From positions 1 through 64,000 of the forward strand of contig NZ_QCZJ01000002.1 in the NCBI RefSeq assembly GCF_003075435.1: 64,000 nucleotides of DNA, in the 5' to 3' direction. Source of the stretch: Terrimonas sp. Its GTDB lineage: Bacteria > Bacteroidota > Bacteroidia > Chitinophagales > Chitinophagaceae. Positions 26,065 through 33,779 of the stretch are shown one piece after another; position 1 is the first letter of the stretch, and every line of letters begins with the position of its first letter. The translations under genes were made by a program, and so were the position numbers. The notes below the pieces were generated by a model. It was not told the origin of the DNA. It worked only from the letters and a program-made list of their open reading frames with translations, and ran no database searches.

Positions 26065-26805
26065 ATGAAAAAATTACTTTTAACAGTTTTGAGCATATAT
26101 ATTATCTCTGGTATTGCTATCAGCCAAGCCAATACTCCTTCATATATAAATCCCTATCCTAAAACAATAGCTGTTACAGGCAGCGCGGAGATGGAAATAA
26201 TTCCTGATGAAATTTTTGTGCAGGTAGATTTGCGTGAGTATGAAAAAAAGGGTGGACATAAAATAGATATAGAAACCATCAAGGATAAATTTTTGAATGC
26301 CTGCAAAGCTATAGGCATACCTGATACTTCAATAAGTACCGCATCTTACCAGGGAATGGATCGTTTATACTGGCTATATAAGAAACGTAAGACGCCTGAT
26401 ATGACATCAACGATAAGCTACCAGGTAAAATTCAGCAATACAAAAGCAATTGAATCATTAATAGAAAAGCTGGACGATGAGGCGACACAGCATTTTTTTA
26501 TTGCCAGAATATCTCATAGCAGGATGGATGAATTCAGGAGGTTGCTTAAAATTCAGGCTGCAAAAGCTGCCCGTGATAAAGCCGGCTACCTGGCAGAAGC
26601 TATAGGAGAAAAAGTAGGAGAGGCTATATCGATCCGGGAACCATTGGAAAAAACCGAAATGCCATTTCAAAATTTTGATCTTGCTTCAAACACACTTATG
26701 AGAAAGCAGGTAAATGCAGGAGAAAGTTTTGAGAAAGGCGAAGGAACAGACTTCAAAAAAATTAAAATCAAGTTTGAAATAAGTACTGTTTTTGCCCTGA
26801 AATAA
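26065..26805 (+). CDS. SIMPL-domain (DUF541) secreted protein
   Basis: A 246-residue protein with signal peptide (MKKLLLTVLSIYIISGIAIS), starting at the ATG at 26065. The body is a SIMPL/DUF541 domain: ITVTG-type opening (TIAVTGSAEMEIIPDEIFVQV), a central IEKLDDE helix, and the RRLLKIQAAKAARDKAGYLAEAIG segment typical of the family. Relatives form oligomeric periplasmic or surface assemblies, some linked to stress resistance; the role here is unknown. The next gene lies 106 bp downstream. Confidence 0.8.
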   Translation: MKKLLLTVLSIYIISGIAISQANTPSYINPYPKTIAVTGSAEMEIIPDEIFVQVDLREYEKKGGHKIDIETIKDKFLNACKAIGIPDTSISTASYQGMDRLYWLYKKRKTPDMTSTISYQVKFSNTKAIESLIEKLDDEATQHFFIARISHSRMDEFRRLLKIQAAKAARDKAGYLAEAIGEKVGEAISIREPLEKTEMPFQNFDLASNTLMRKQVNAGESFEKGEGTDFKKIKIKFEISTVFALK

Positions 26806-26867
26806 AAGGTGGAGATGAATTTATGATAGCGCTGCTAAAATTAACATCTCATGGCATATATTTTGAG

Positions 26868-26907
26868 ATATTGTACAAAATAATTGAGTATATTGAACAA
26901 AATAATT
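26868..26907. repeat. Two direct repeats with 22-bp period
   Basis: ATATTGTACAAAATAATT (26868-26885) and ATATTGAACAAAATAATT (26890-26907) differ at one base and are spaced 22 bp apart, about two helical turns. They end four bases before the next start codon. They could be tandem protein-binding sites or part of the promoter/leader of the small membrane protein. Confidence 0.5.
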
Positions 26908-26911
26908 TGGT

Positions 26912-27121
26912 ATGAGAAAAATAAACAGGAATGATTTATTGATAGCTGCTGCGGTTGGCGCTGCAACAGGTATTCTGGTGTATCTTACAAGACGAATCAA
27001 GGAACATCGTATGCTAACAAAAGTGTCAGATGAAGGATATGAAACTGCACATGAGGTGCTTTATCCCCAAAAAAAACAAATGAGTGGCAAGCTGCATTAC
27101 GGGCCTGTTTTACCTGAATAA
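26912..27121 (+). CDS. Small single-span membrane protein
   Basis: A 69-residue basic protein with one hydrophobic segment near the N-terminus (LLIAAAVGAATGILVYLT), flanked by MRKINRND and RRIKEHR, and a soluble C-terminal tail. The layout resembles YtxH-like small membrane proteins, but no specific family is recognised. A strong intrinsic terminator follows at 27141-27171, which supports a real transcription unit ending here. Confidence 0.6.
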   Translation: MRKINRNDLLIAAAVGAATGILVYLTRRIKEHRMLTKVSDEGYETAHEVLYPQKKQMSGKLHYGPVLPE

Positions 27122-27140
27122 TATTTTTCAGGATTAAGAA

Positions 27141-27171
27141 AAAGCCGATCAACAAAAGATCGGCTTTTTTT
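27141..27171 (+). terminator. Intrinsic terminator
   Basis: AAAGCCGATC and GATCGGCTTT form a perfect stem around AACAAAA, followed by a T-run. It lies 20 bp downstream of the small membrane protein gene. Confidence 0.9.
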
Positions 27172-27410
27172 ATAATAAGCTCATTATCAATCAAAATCAT
27201 TACATGTGCCAGGGAAAAAAGGGAAAAAAATATTTTAAAAATTAATTGTTTATGCAACCAATTCGTATTGGTATGCGTCAAATATACCCGAATGCTCGTT
27301 TTTAATCCTGTTATTGTTGAACAAACTTGTTTTAACGCTTGTAATTAAAAAGCCTTATCCGTTCCCATTTTAAATTTAGTGTAAATAAGAAAATGATTTT
27401 AAAGATTGAG

Positions 27411-27577
27411 GACCGGCTGGTCTTAATCTTTAGCCAGAACCATCATTTCCTTAGGCTGGTAATAAAACAGTCAATGAGTGCTATTTGATACAATGAAATA
27501 GTTCAGGGAAAATTATGCTACTACCGGAATCATCATGAGAGAACAACACCTGTTATTCAGTATTTATGTAAAGACCT
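27411..27577 (+). ncRNA. Candidate structured RNA, copy 1
   Basis: First copy of a diverged tandem duplication. It opens with the hairpin GACC-GGCT-GGTC. A middle segment contains AGTTCAGG and a TTATG...CATGA pairing. It ends in a 24-nt block (27554-27577) that matches copy 2 at 22 of 24 positions. Frames are not conserved between copies: the frame open in copy 2 on the minus strand has a stop codon here. Strand is inferred from the downstream terminator. No known RNA family was recognised. Confidence 0.4.
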
Positions 27578-27714
27578 AATTTTTATTCTCCCCAAAAAGG
27601 AAAATTCGCACACGATTCAGAAAATACCCCTTTGGAAATCAACCTTAGCCTTTAGAAGAACCCTTTATCTTTCCCTATTGAAAGAAGTATAACTAACACC
27701 TTTTGTAGATAAAA

Positions 27715-27883
27715 GTCCGGCCGGATTTTATCTGCTGATCTGGTATGAAGATTCCAGGAAAGCACCACTTCTAAGAAGCAGTTGTTTTGAATTAAGAAAA
27801 ACAGTTCAGGTTGATTCATGCTTCTTTTGAAACCACATGAAACAACAGCCCAACCTATGTATTCAATATTTATGCAAAGACCT
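27715..27883 (+). ncRNA. Candidate structured RNA, copy 2
   Basis: Second copy, about 305 bp downstream of the first. The opening hairpin is GTCC-GGCC-GGAT. Compared with copy 1 the A-T pair is now T-A and G-C is G-T, so pairing is kept despite sequence change. The TTCATG/CATGAA stem is perfect here. The conserved 3' block (27860-27883) runs into a T-rich stretch, and an intrinsic terminator follows at 27909-27948. A minus-strand reading frame across this copy looks accidental. Confidence 0.4.
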
Positions 27884-27908
27884 TTTTTTGTTTTTTGCAA
27901 ACAGAAAA

Positions 27909-27948
27909 CTCATCCTTTTTTATAATAAAGAAGGGATGGGTTTTTTTT
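27909..27948 (+). terminator. Intrinsic terminator of a non-coding transcript
   Basis: CATCCTTTTTT (27911-27921) pairs with AAGAAGGGATG (27928-27938) using two G-T wobbles around a 6-nt loop, and is followed by GG and eight T. The T-run is on the plus strand, so it cannot serve the minus-strand acyltransferase gene at 27999. The only plus-strand material between it and the preceding terminator is non-coding. Confidence 0.8.
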
Positions 27949-27998
27949 ATTGCAAATAAGCGGGAATAGTTTAAATAACTAAACTCGAATCAGAAATT

Positions 27999-28757
27999 TC
28001 ATTTACTATTAATAATAGTCTTTCCAATTTTTGCTTCGGAAAAACTATACATTATTTGAAAGATATTTTCTCTGAGGGAAATTACAGAATCTCCGGGTTG
28101 AACATGAACAGCAGGAAGAAAATGCATTTCCATTTTTGCAGGCCATAAATAAAAAGGTTTACTGCTGCCAGGTAAAACCTTTTTGGTATTAAATAATAAT
28201 ACAGGAATAATTGGTTTCCCCGTATCAATAGCAAGTTTAAAAGCCCCGTCGTGAAATGATTTTAGAGGTTCATTAGTGCGGTTGCGGGTACCTTCGGGGT
28301 AAATACACATGTGCATACCGGCTCCAAGTACTGCCTTCATTTTACCAAAACTTTCTTTCCGGCTTCGTTCACTTTTTCTATCAACCAATATTGAGCCGCG
28401 TTTATATATTGTTCCGAATAAAGGAACTTTTGCCAACTCTGCCTTAGCAATAGTTTTATTAGGCCCGGGAATAAATGGTGTTGTGAGTGGAACATCCATA
28501 TACGAGTTATGGTTACTTACAACAATGTAGTTTTGTCCTTTAATAAAATTTTCTTTGCCTTTAATAATTAACCTGCAGCCAATCAAAAAAATAAATACCT
28601 GCATCCATAGTTTGGATATACGGCGAAAAATTTCTGTACCTCCCGGTTCTTTTATATAATTAGTGAGCCAGATAGGTATAATAGCTATCAATAAGGTGGA
28701 TATGAAAACGATAGCTCCCCACGTTGCCCATATCCTGCCAAAAATGTTTTTTATCAT
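27999..28757 (-). CDS. plsC: 1-Acyl-sn-glycerol-3-phosphate acyltransferase
   Basis: A 252-residue PlsC-family enzyme with canonical motifs: motif I NHNSYMD (His83, Asp88, HX4D) and motif III YPEGTRNRT. An N-terminal hydrophobic segment of about 30 residues (WGAIVFISTLLIAIIPIWL) and a second hydrophobic stretch near 50-66 anchor it to the inner membrane. It acylates lysophosphatidic acid to phosphatidic acid in phospholipid synthesis. It is transcribed alone on the minus strand. Confidence 0.88.
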   Translation of the reverse strand: MIKNIFGRIWATWGAIVFISTLLIAIIPIWLTNYIKEPGGTEIFRRISKLWMQVFIFLIGCRLIIKGKENFIKGQNYIVVSNHNSYMDVPLTTPFIPGPNKTIAKAELAKVPLFGTIYKRGSILVDRKSERSRKESFGKMKAVLGAGMHMCIYPEGTRNRTNEPLKSFHDGAFKLAIDTGKPIIPVLLFNTKKVLPGSSKPFYLWPAKMEMHFLPAVHVQPGDSVISLRENIFQIMYSFSEAKIGKTIINSK

Positions 28758-28880
28758 AGCTGTTCAAAAGCCGAATGTAAGAAGGAAAAAGAATATCAGG
28801 TAAATTGAATTGCACTGTAAGGTGCGGATCAGTTATTTATCTTATTACATCCGGGAAGTGAAAAAAGTGAACTTTTACTA

Positions 28881-28888
28881 TACTTTTG
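28881..28888 (+). promoter_or_regulatory. Bacteroidetes -7 box close to the bshB1 start
   Basis: TACTTTTG matches the Bacteroidetes -7 consensus TAnnTTTG. It ends four bases before the bshB1 ATG, so transcription from it would give an almost leaderless message. No TTTG element was found at the expected -33 distance, which weakens the call. Confidence 0.35.
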
Positions 28889-28892
28889 CGAA

Positions 28893-29630
28893 ATGAAATT
28901 AGATATACTTGCTATAGCCGTACATCCTGATGATGTGGAATTAGGTTGTTCAGGCGTATTAATGACAGAAAAGCAGAATGGTAAAAAAACAGGCGTTTTG
29001 GATTTAACCCGCGGCGAATTAGGGACGCGTGGCAGTGCGGAGACCCGCGATCTTGAAGCGGCTGCGGCTGCGGAAATTATGGGGCTCGATATCAGGGAAA
29101 ACCTTGGAATGGCAGATGGTTTTTTTAAGAATGATGAAGCGCACCAGCGCCTGCTGATTAAGTATATTCGCAAATATCAACCTGAAATTGTTTTATCAAA
29201 TGCGCTGGATGACCGCCATCCGGATCATGGGCGGGCAGGGCATCTTATTAAAGATGCTTGTTTTTTAAGCGGGTTAAGAAAAATTGAAACAAAGAACGAA
29301 AATGGAGACCCGCAGCAGCACTGGCGCCCAAAGTATATATTTCATTATATACAGGACAGGTATTATGAGCCGGATTTTGTGTATGATATTACAGAAGTTT
29401 TTGAAAGAAAAATCCAATCCATTAGAGCATATAGCTCCCAGTTTCATTCGCAGGAATATCATAGTAACGAGCCCCAAACATATATTTCAACGCCTGAGTT
29501 TTTAAATTCTATTATTGGCCGCCAGGCGATGTTCGGCAAAATGATAGGCGTGCCTTATGCGGAAGGGTTTAAAACGGAGAAGATGATTGGAATAAACAAT
29601 TTTGACTCTTTTATACAACGGGATACCTGA
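28893..29630 (+). CDS. bshB1: Bacillithiol biosynthesis deacetylase BshB1
   Basis: A 245-residue LmbE/PIG-L family zinc deacetylase of the BshB1 type. It removes the acetyl group from N-acetylglucosaminyl-malate in bacillithiol synthesis. The zinc site is formed by HPDD (residues 11-14) and HPDH (109-112). DLTRGELGTRGSAETRDLEA, SNALDDRHPDHGRAGH and YRTGQF-like HYIQDRYYEPDFVYDI segments match BshB1. The steps by BshA and BshC are not encoded in the window. Confidence 0.92.
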   Translation: MKLDILAIAVHPDDVELGCSGVLMTEKQNGKKTGVLDLTRGELGTRGSAETRDLEAAAAAEIMGLDIRENLGMADGFFKNDEAHQRLLIKYIRKYQPEIVLSNALDDRHPDHGRAGHLIKDACFLSGLRKIETKNENGDPQQHWRPKYIFHYIQDRYYEPDFVYDITEVFERKIQSIRAYSSQFHSQEYHSNEPQTYISTPEFLNSIIGRQAMFGKMIGVPYAEGFKTEKMIGINNFDSFIQRDT

Positions 29631-29719
29631 CCTGTCGGGCTGCCTGCTTTGATGATAAGTTTCTGCCATGGTTTATTGTTGATGCCAATCTTAAAGTTTA
29701 AAGACACAAAACTTAATAT

Positions 29720-30763
29720 ATGATACAAGTAAAAGGCTATGCTGCCCAAACACCCACAAGCGATCTGGCACCCTGGAGTTTTGAAAGACGTGAGGTAAGC
29801 CCGCATGATGTGCAGTTTGATATTATGTATTGTGGGGTATGCCATAGTGATCTCCATCAGATCCGTAATGATTGGTTTGAAGGGATTTTCCCTATGGTTC
29901 CTGGTCATGAAATTGTGGGCAGAGTGAAAAAAGTCGGAAGTAATGTAAAGAAATTTAAAGTGGGTGATCTGGCTGCTGTAGGTTGCCAGGTAGACAGCTG
30001 TCGTGAATGTGAAAATTGTAAAGATGGACTGGAAAATTATTGTCTCAATGGAAACTCACAAACTTATAATGGATTGGAGCAGGACAAAAAAACACCAACT
30101 TATGGAGGATATTCCAATACAATTGTAGTGCATGAACATTTTGTACTGCATGTAAATGAAAAGCTGAACCTTCCGGCAGTTGCTCCGTTATTGTGCGCAG
30201 GAATTACTACCTGGTCTCCGCTCCGCCACTGGAAAGTAGGTAAAGGACATAAACTGGCGGTATTGGGGCTGGGTGGTTTGGGACATATGGGTGTGAAATT
30301 TGGAGTAGCATTTGGTGCTGAAGTAACCGTGCTGAGTACTTCTGCAAAAAAAGAAGCTGACGCCAAAAAATTAGGCGCTCATCATTTTGTGGTAACTACC
30401 GACAAAGAGCAGGTAAAAAAAGCAAGGGGCTCATTTGATTTTATATTGGATACTGTAAGCGCCGAACACGATCTCGTGTTTTATCTTAATATGCTAAAAA
30501 CAAATGGCGTGCATATTTGTGTAGGTGCTCCATCCAAACCATATAGTCTGTCGCCTTTTCCGCTGATTGTTGGCCGCAAAAGTGTAGTAGGCTCCGGCAA
30601 CGGTGGTATACCCGAAACACAGGAAATGCTCGATTTTTGTGCTGAACATAATATTGTATCTGACATTGAGATGATTGATATCAAAAATATACATAACGCA
30701 TACGAGAGAATGCTGAAAGGTGATGTTCGTTACAGGTTTGTAATTGATATGGCTACGCTTTAG
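29720..30763 (+). CDS. Zinc-dependent NAD(P) alcohol dehydrogenase (CAD/YahK type)
   Basis: A 347-residue medium-chain dehydrogenase. Catalytic zinc ligands Cys38 (in [12 protein letters not shown]) and His63 (GHEIVG) are present, as is the four-Cys structural zinc loop (Cys94, 97, 100, 108). The cofactor motif is [11 protein letters not shown]. The pattern matches the cinnamyl-alcohol dehydrogenase/YahK group, broad NADPH-dependent aldehyde reductases. Its end overlaps the convergent queG gene by 11 bp. Confidence 0.9.
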   Translation: MIQVKGYAAQTPTSDLAPWSFERREVSPHDVQFDIMYCGVCHSDLHQIRNDWFEGIFPMVPGHEIVGRVKKVGSNVKKFKVGDLAAVGCQVDSCRECENCKDGLENYCLNGNSQTYNGLEQDKKTPTYGGYSNTIVVHEHFVLHVNEKLNLPAVAPLLCAGITTWSPLRHWKVGKGHKLAVLGLGGLGHMGVKFGVAFGAEVTVLSTSAKKEADAKKLGAHHFVVTTDKEQVKKARGSFDFILDTVSAEHDLVFYLNMLKTNGVHICVGAPSKPYSLSPFPLIVGRKSVVGSGNGGIPETQEMLDFCAEHNIVSDIEMIDIKNIHNAYERMLKGDVRYRFVIDMATL

Positions 30764-31688
30764 TAATGAATTTCAAATTTCTTTTTATGCCCTGAAACTT
30801 TGACCGTTTTAAAGGGGAGTGCCTGAATATTTTTTTGAAGCTTTCTTCAGTTAATTCTTCCCAGTTTTCTTTGGTAAAATCAAGAATTTCGGGGATGGGC
30901 GTAAACCGGGTTTCTGTAGTTGGCGAGCTGAAACGATTCCAGGGGCAAACATCCTGGCAAACATCGCAGCCAAACATCCAGTTGTCAAATTTTCCTTTCA
31001 TATTGTCGGGTATCAGGGCATCTTTCAGCTCTATGGTGTAATAAGAAATGCATTTGCTGCCATCTACCACGCGGTTATCAAGTATGGCATTTGTGGGGCA
31101 GGCATCAATACATTTGGTACATGTACCACAAAAATCTTTTGCGAGGGGGTCATCATATTCCAGTTCAATATCAACTATTAATGTTGCTATAAAAAAGAAA
31201 GAGCCTGATTGTTTATTAATAAGGTTACCGTTTTTACCAATCCAACCCAAACCGCTGCGTTGAGCCCATGCTCTTTCAAGAACAGGAGCTGAATCAACAA
31301 ACCCTCTTCCATGCACATCACCTATGCGTAATTTTATTTCCTCAATAAAGGATCTGAGCTTAGCTTTTATTACTTCATGATAGTCGTTACCCCAGGCATA
31401 TTTTGAAATTTTGGGAACATCTCTGCCGGCGGTCGGTATATCAGCTGGGTAATAATTTAATAATAATGTAATAACTGACTTTGCACCCGGTACCAGTTTC
31501 TGAGGGTTTATCCTTAGCTCAAAATGATTTTCCATATATTGCATATTGCCATTGTAACCTTTGTTAAGCCATGTTTCCAGGCGACGGGCATCTTCATCCA
31601 ATGGCAACGCTCTGGCAATACCGCAATAATCAAAGCCGGATTGCGTTGCTATCTGTTTAATAATATGTGAATTTCCGAACGTATTCAA
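30753..31688 (-). CDS. queG: Epoxyqueuosine reductase
   Basis: A 311-residue enzyme that reduces epoxyqueuosine to queuosine in tRNA, using cobalamin and two [4Fe-4S] clusters. The catalytic Asp lies in [12 protein letters not shown] (Asp132). Cluster ligands are Cys187/190/193/197 in [12 protein letters not shown] and Cys213, 241, 244, 248 ([11 protein letters not shown]). The start is TTG: an in-frame stop codon lies immediately upstream, and the next Met would remove the conserved N-terminus. The C-terminal HEAT-like region found in longer QueG proteins is reduced, as is common in Bacteroidetes. The queuosine precursor transporter is at 53026-53802. Confidence 0.92.
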   Translation of the reverse strand: MNTFGNSHIIKQIATQSGFDYCGIARALPLDEDARRLETWLNKGYNGNMQYMENHFELRINPQKLVPGAKSVITLLLNYYPADIPTAGRDVPKISKYAWGNDYHEVIKAKLRSFIEEIKLRIGDVHGRGFVDSAPVLERAWAQRSGLGWIGKNGNLINKQSGSFFFIATLIVDIELEYDDPLAKDFCGTCTKCIDACPTNAILDNRVVDGSKCISYYTIELKDALIPDNMKGKFDNWMFGCDVCQDVCPWNRFSSPTTETRFTPIPEILDFTKENWEELTEESFKKIFRHSPLKRSKFQGIKRNLKFITKA

Positions 31689-31766
31689 TCAAAAAAAATA
31701 AGCAAAAAAATATTATCGGTTGCAAAAAATATATCTTCGTATTCACACAACCCTAAACTATTAATC

Positions 31767-33776
31767 ATGAAGATTAAACACCTCCTGCCCCTGATTGTGC
31801 TGTTTAGCTTTGCACAAAATTACCTTATTGCCCAGGATAAACTGAATATAAAATTCGGTAAAATAACGCCTGCTGATTTTGACCTCTCAAAACAAAAGTA
31901 CGACACCGGAGCTGCTGCAGTAATAATTGCAGATATCGGCAGCTCGGAGTTTGATGGAAACAATGATGGTTGGTTTTCGCTGGATTATAAAAGGCATACC
32001 CGTATTAAAATTATAAATAAAAACGGTATGGATGCTGCTAATGTAGAGATTCCATTATATTTCTCAGGGCAGAGAGAAGAGAAGGTTCAGAATATAAAAG
32101 CGGTTACTTATACATTAGAAGGGGGCAAAGTAATAGAAACTGAGCTTGATAAAAAATCCATTTTTAAGGATAAATATGATAAGAACTATATGAAGGTGAA
32201 GTTTACGCTTCCGGGAGTAAAAGAAGGCTGCATTATTGAGTATAGTTATAACTTGGTATCTGATTTTTTGCAAAACCTGCAGCCCTGGGAGTTTCAGGGT
32301 GATTATCCGGTATTATGGAGCCAGTATGAAGTGAAAATGCCTGAGTTTTTTAATTATGTTTTTTTGTCACAGGGACATTTTCCTTTGGAACATTCAGTAG
32401 AAACTTCGCGTAGCGCTTATAATATATCAAGAAGCAATACCGCGGGAAGTACAAGCCATACCAGCTTATCAGCAAGCGTTGCATGGCATAAATGGATAGC
32501 CCGGAATGTGCCGGTGCTTAAAGAAGAGAGCTTTACATCATCTATACATAATCATATTTCCAAAGTAGAATTTCAACTTTCACAATACAGGTTTCCGGAG
32601 CAACCTGTAGAAGATATAATGGGAACCTGGAGCAAATTAGCAACTTTACTGATGAAAAATGAAGACTTTGGGGCTTCGCTTACTAAAAGCAATAACTGGC
32701 TTGATGATGAACTGAAACCAATAACACAAGGTGTTAGCGATAAGCTTGAAAAGACACGTAAAATATATGCTTATGTAAGGGATAGATTTACCTGTACCGG
32801 CAAAAGGGGAATATTGTTATCCGCTTCTCTTAAAACAACTGATAAAAATAAGAACGGTTATGTTGCCGATATAAATATTTTACTGGCTGCCATGCTCAGG
32901 CACGAAGATATAGACGCTTATCCAGTGCTGTTGAGTACAAGGGGGCATGGTTATACTAATGAAATATACCCATTGGTTAACAGGTTTAATTATGTAATCT
33001 GCGGTGTTACTATAAATGATAAAACCTACACTCTTGATGCTACAGATCCGTCACTTGGTTTTAATCGACTTGCAGATGAATGTTATAATGGACATGCAAG
33101 AGCAATCTTCCCGGATATAGCACAAGCTGTATATTTTAATCCTGATTCCTTAAATGAAAAAAAGCTGGTTACGGTTTTTATAAGAAGCAATAAGCCAGGA
33201 GAGTGGGCCGGGCATTTTACGTCAAATATGGGCTATTACGAATCATTAAATACAAGATCGAAAATAAAAGATAAGGGAGAAGAAACTTTCTTTAAAAATA
33301 TCCAAACTTCATATACTGGTGAGATGGAATTAGCGGATAAAAAAATTGAAAATCTTAAAGAACTCGATCAGACAATAAAAGTGGAATATGATTTTACAAT
33401 GAAGCAGGATGAAGATATTATCTATTTCAGCCCGATGATGAATGAGGGGTATAAAGAAAATTATTTTAAAGCGGCTGAGCGTTCATATCCTGTAGAGATG
33501 CCTTACGTGTTTGATGAAACCTATATTTTCAATTTTGATATACCGGCTGATTACACTGTAGAAGACCTGCCGAAATCAACCAAGGTGAATTTTGGAGAAG
33601 CGGATGGTTTTTTTGAGTACATAATAGATAAAACACCGGAAGCTATCCGGTTGCGCTCCCGCCTGAAACTCAATCGTTCCTATTATGAACCTGAAGAGTA
33701 TAATGATCTCCGTGAGTTTTTTAGTTATGTGGTAAAAAAGCATGCTGAACCTATTGTATTAAAAAAGAAAAAGTAA
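31767..33776 (+). CDS. DUF3857 protein with degenerate transglutaminase domain
   Basis: A 669-residue exported protein (signal peptide MKIKHLLPLIVLFSFAQNYLIAQ). Residues of about 60-230 form a DUF3857 domain (VKFTLPGVKEGCIIEYSYN), and about 300-430 a transglutaminase-like fold. Aligned with its neighbour, the catalytic Cys is Val366 (NGYVADIN) and the catalytic His is Tyr409 (RFNYVICG); only the Asp (TLDATDP) remains. It is thus predicted to be inactive as a protease or transglutaminase. It may be a binding subunit acting with the active-looking paralogue whose gene starts 3 bp downstream. Confidence 0.85.
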   Translation: MKIKHLLPLIVLFSFAQNYLIAQDKLNIKFGKITPADFDLSKQKYDTGAAAVIIADIGSSEFDGNNDGWFSLDYKRHTRIKIINKNGMDAANVEIPLYFSGQREEKVQNIKAVTYTLEGGKVIETELDKKSIFKDKYDKNYMKVKFTLPGVKEGCIIEYSYNLVSDFLQNLQPWEFQGDYPVLWSQYEVKMPEFFNYVFLSQGHFPLEHSVETSRSAYNISRSNTAGSTSHTSLSASVAWHKWIARNVPVLKEESFTSSIHNHISKVEFQLSQYRFPEQPVEDIMGTWSKLATLLMKNEDFGASLTKSNNWLDDELKPITQGVSDKLEKTRKIYAYVRDRFTCTGKRGILLSASLKTTDKNKNGYVADINILLAAMLRHEDIDAYPVLLSTRGHGYTNEIYPLVNRFNYVICGVTINDKTYTLDATDPSLGFNRLADECYNGHARAIFPDIAQAVYFNPDSLNEKKLVTVFIRSNKPGEWAGHFTSNMGYYESLNTRSKIKDKGEETFFKNIQTSYTGEMELADKKIENLKELDQTIKVEYDFTMKQDEDIIYFSPMMNEGYKENYFKAAERSYPVEMPYVFDETYIFNFDIPADYTVEDLPKSTKVNFGEADGFFEYIIDKTPEAIRLRSRLKLNRSYYEPEEYNDLREFFSYVVKKHAEPIVLKKKK

Positions 33777-33779
33777 TCA

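Larger units (their letters stand above)
27172..27998. other. Long non-coding region with tandem duplication and terminator
   Basis: No credible protein gene exists in these 827 bp. An ACCAAT/ATTGGT hairpin lies at 27257-27272. Two diverged copies of a ~167-nt element lie at 27411-27577 and 27715-27883, and a strong plus-strand terminator at 27909-27948. The region is bounded on the left by the terminator of the preceding gene. A separate plus-strand non-coding transcript is therefore the simplest reading. Confidence 0.6.

Noticed and set aside
27411-27883. 6S RNA or another named RNA
   Set aside because: Size is compatible, but I could not draw the long closing stem and central bubble of 6S RNA from either copy. 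I leave the family unassigned.
27652-27900. 82-codon minus-strand reading frame
   Set aside because: It overlaps copy 2 of the duplicated element. The aligned frame in copy 1 contains a stop codon, there is no family match, and a plus-strand terminator follows the region.
31767-33776. Frameshift or assembly error explaining the lost Cys/His in the first DUF3857 protein
   Set aside because: The frame is intact over 669 codons and the surrounding motif residues align well, so the substitutions look real.
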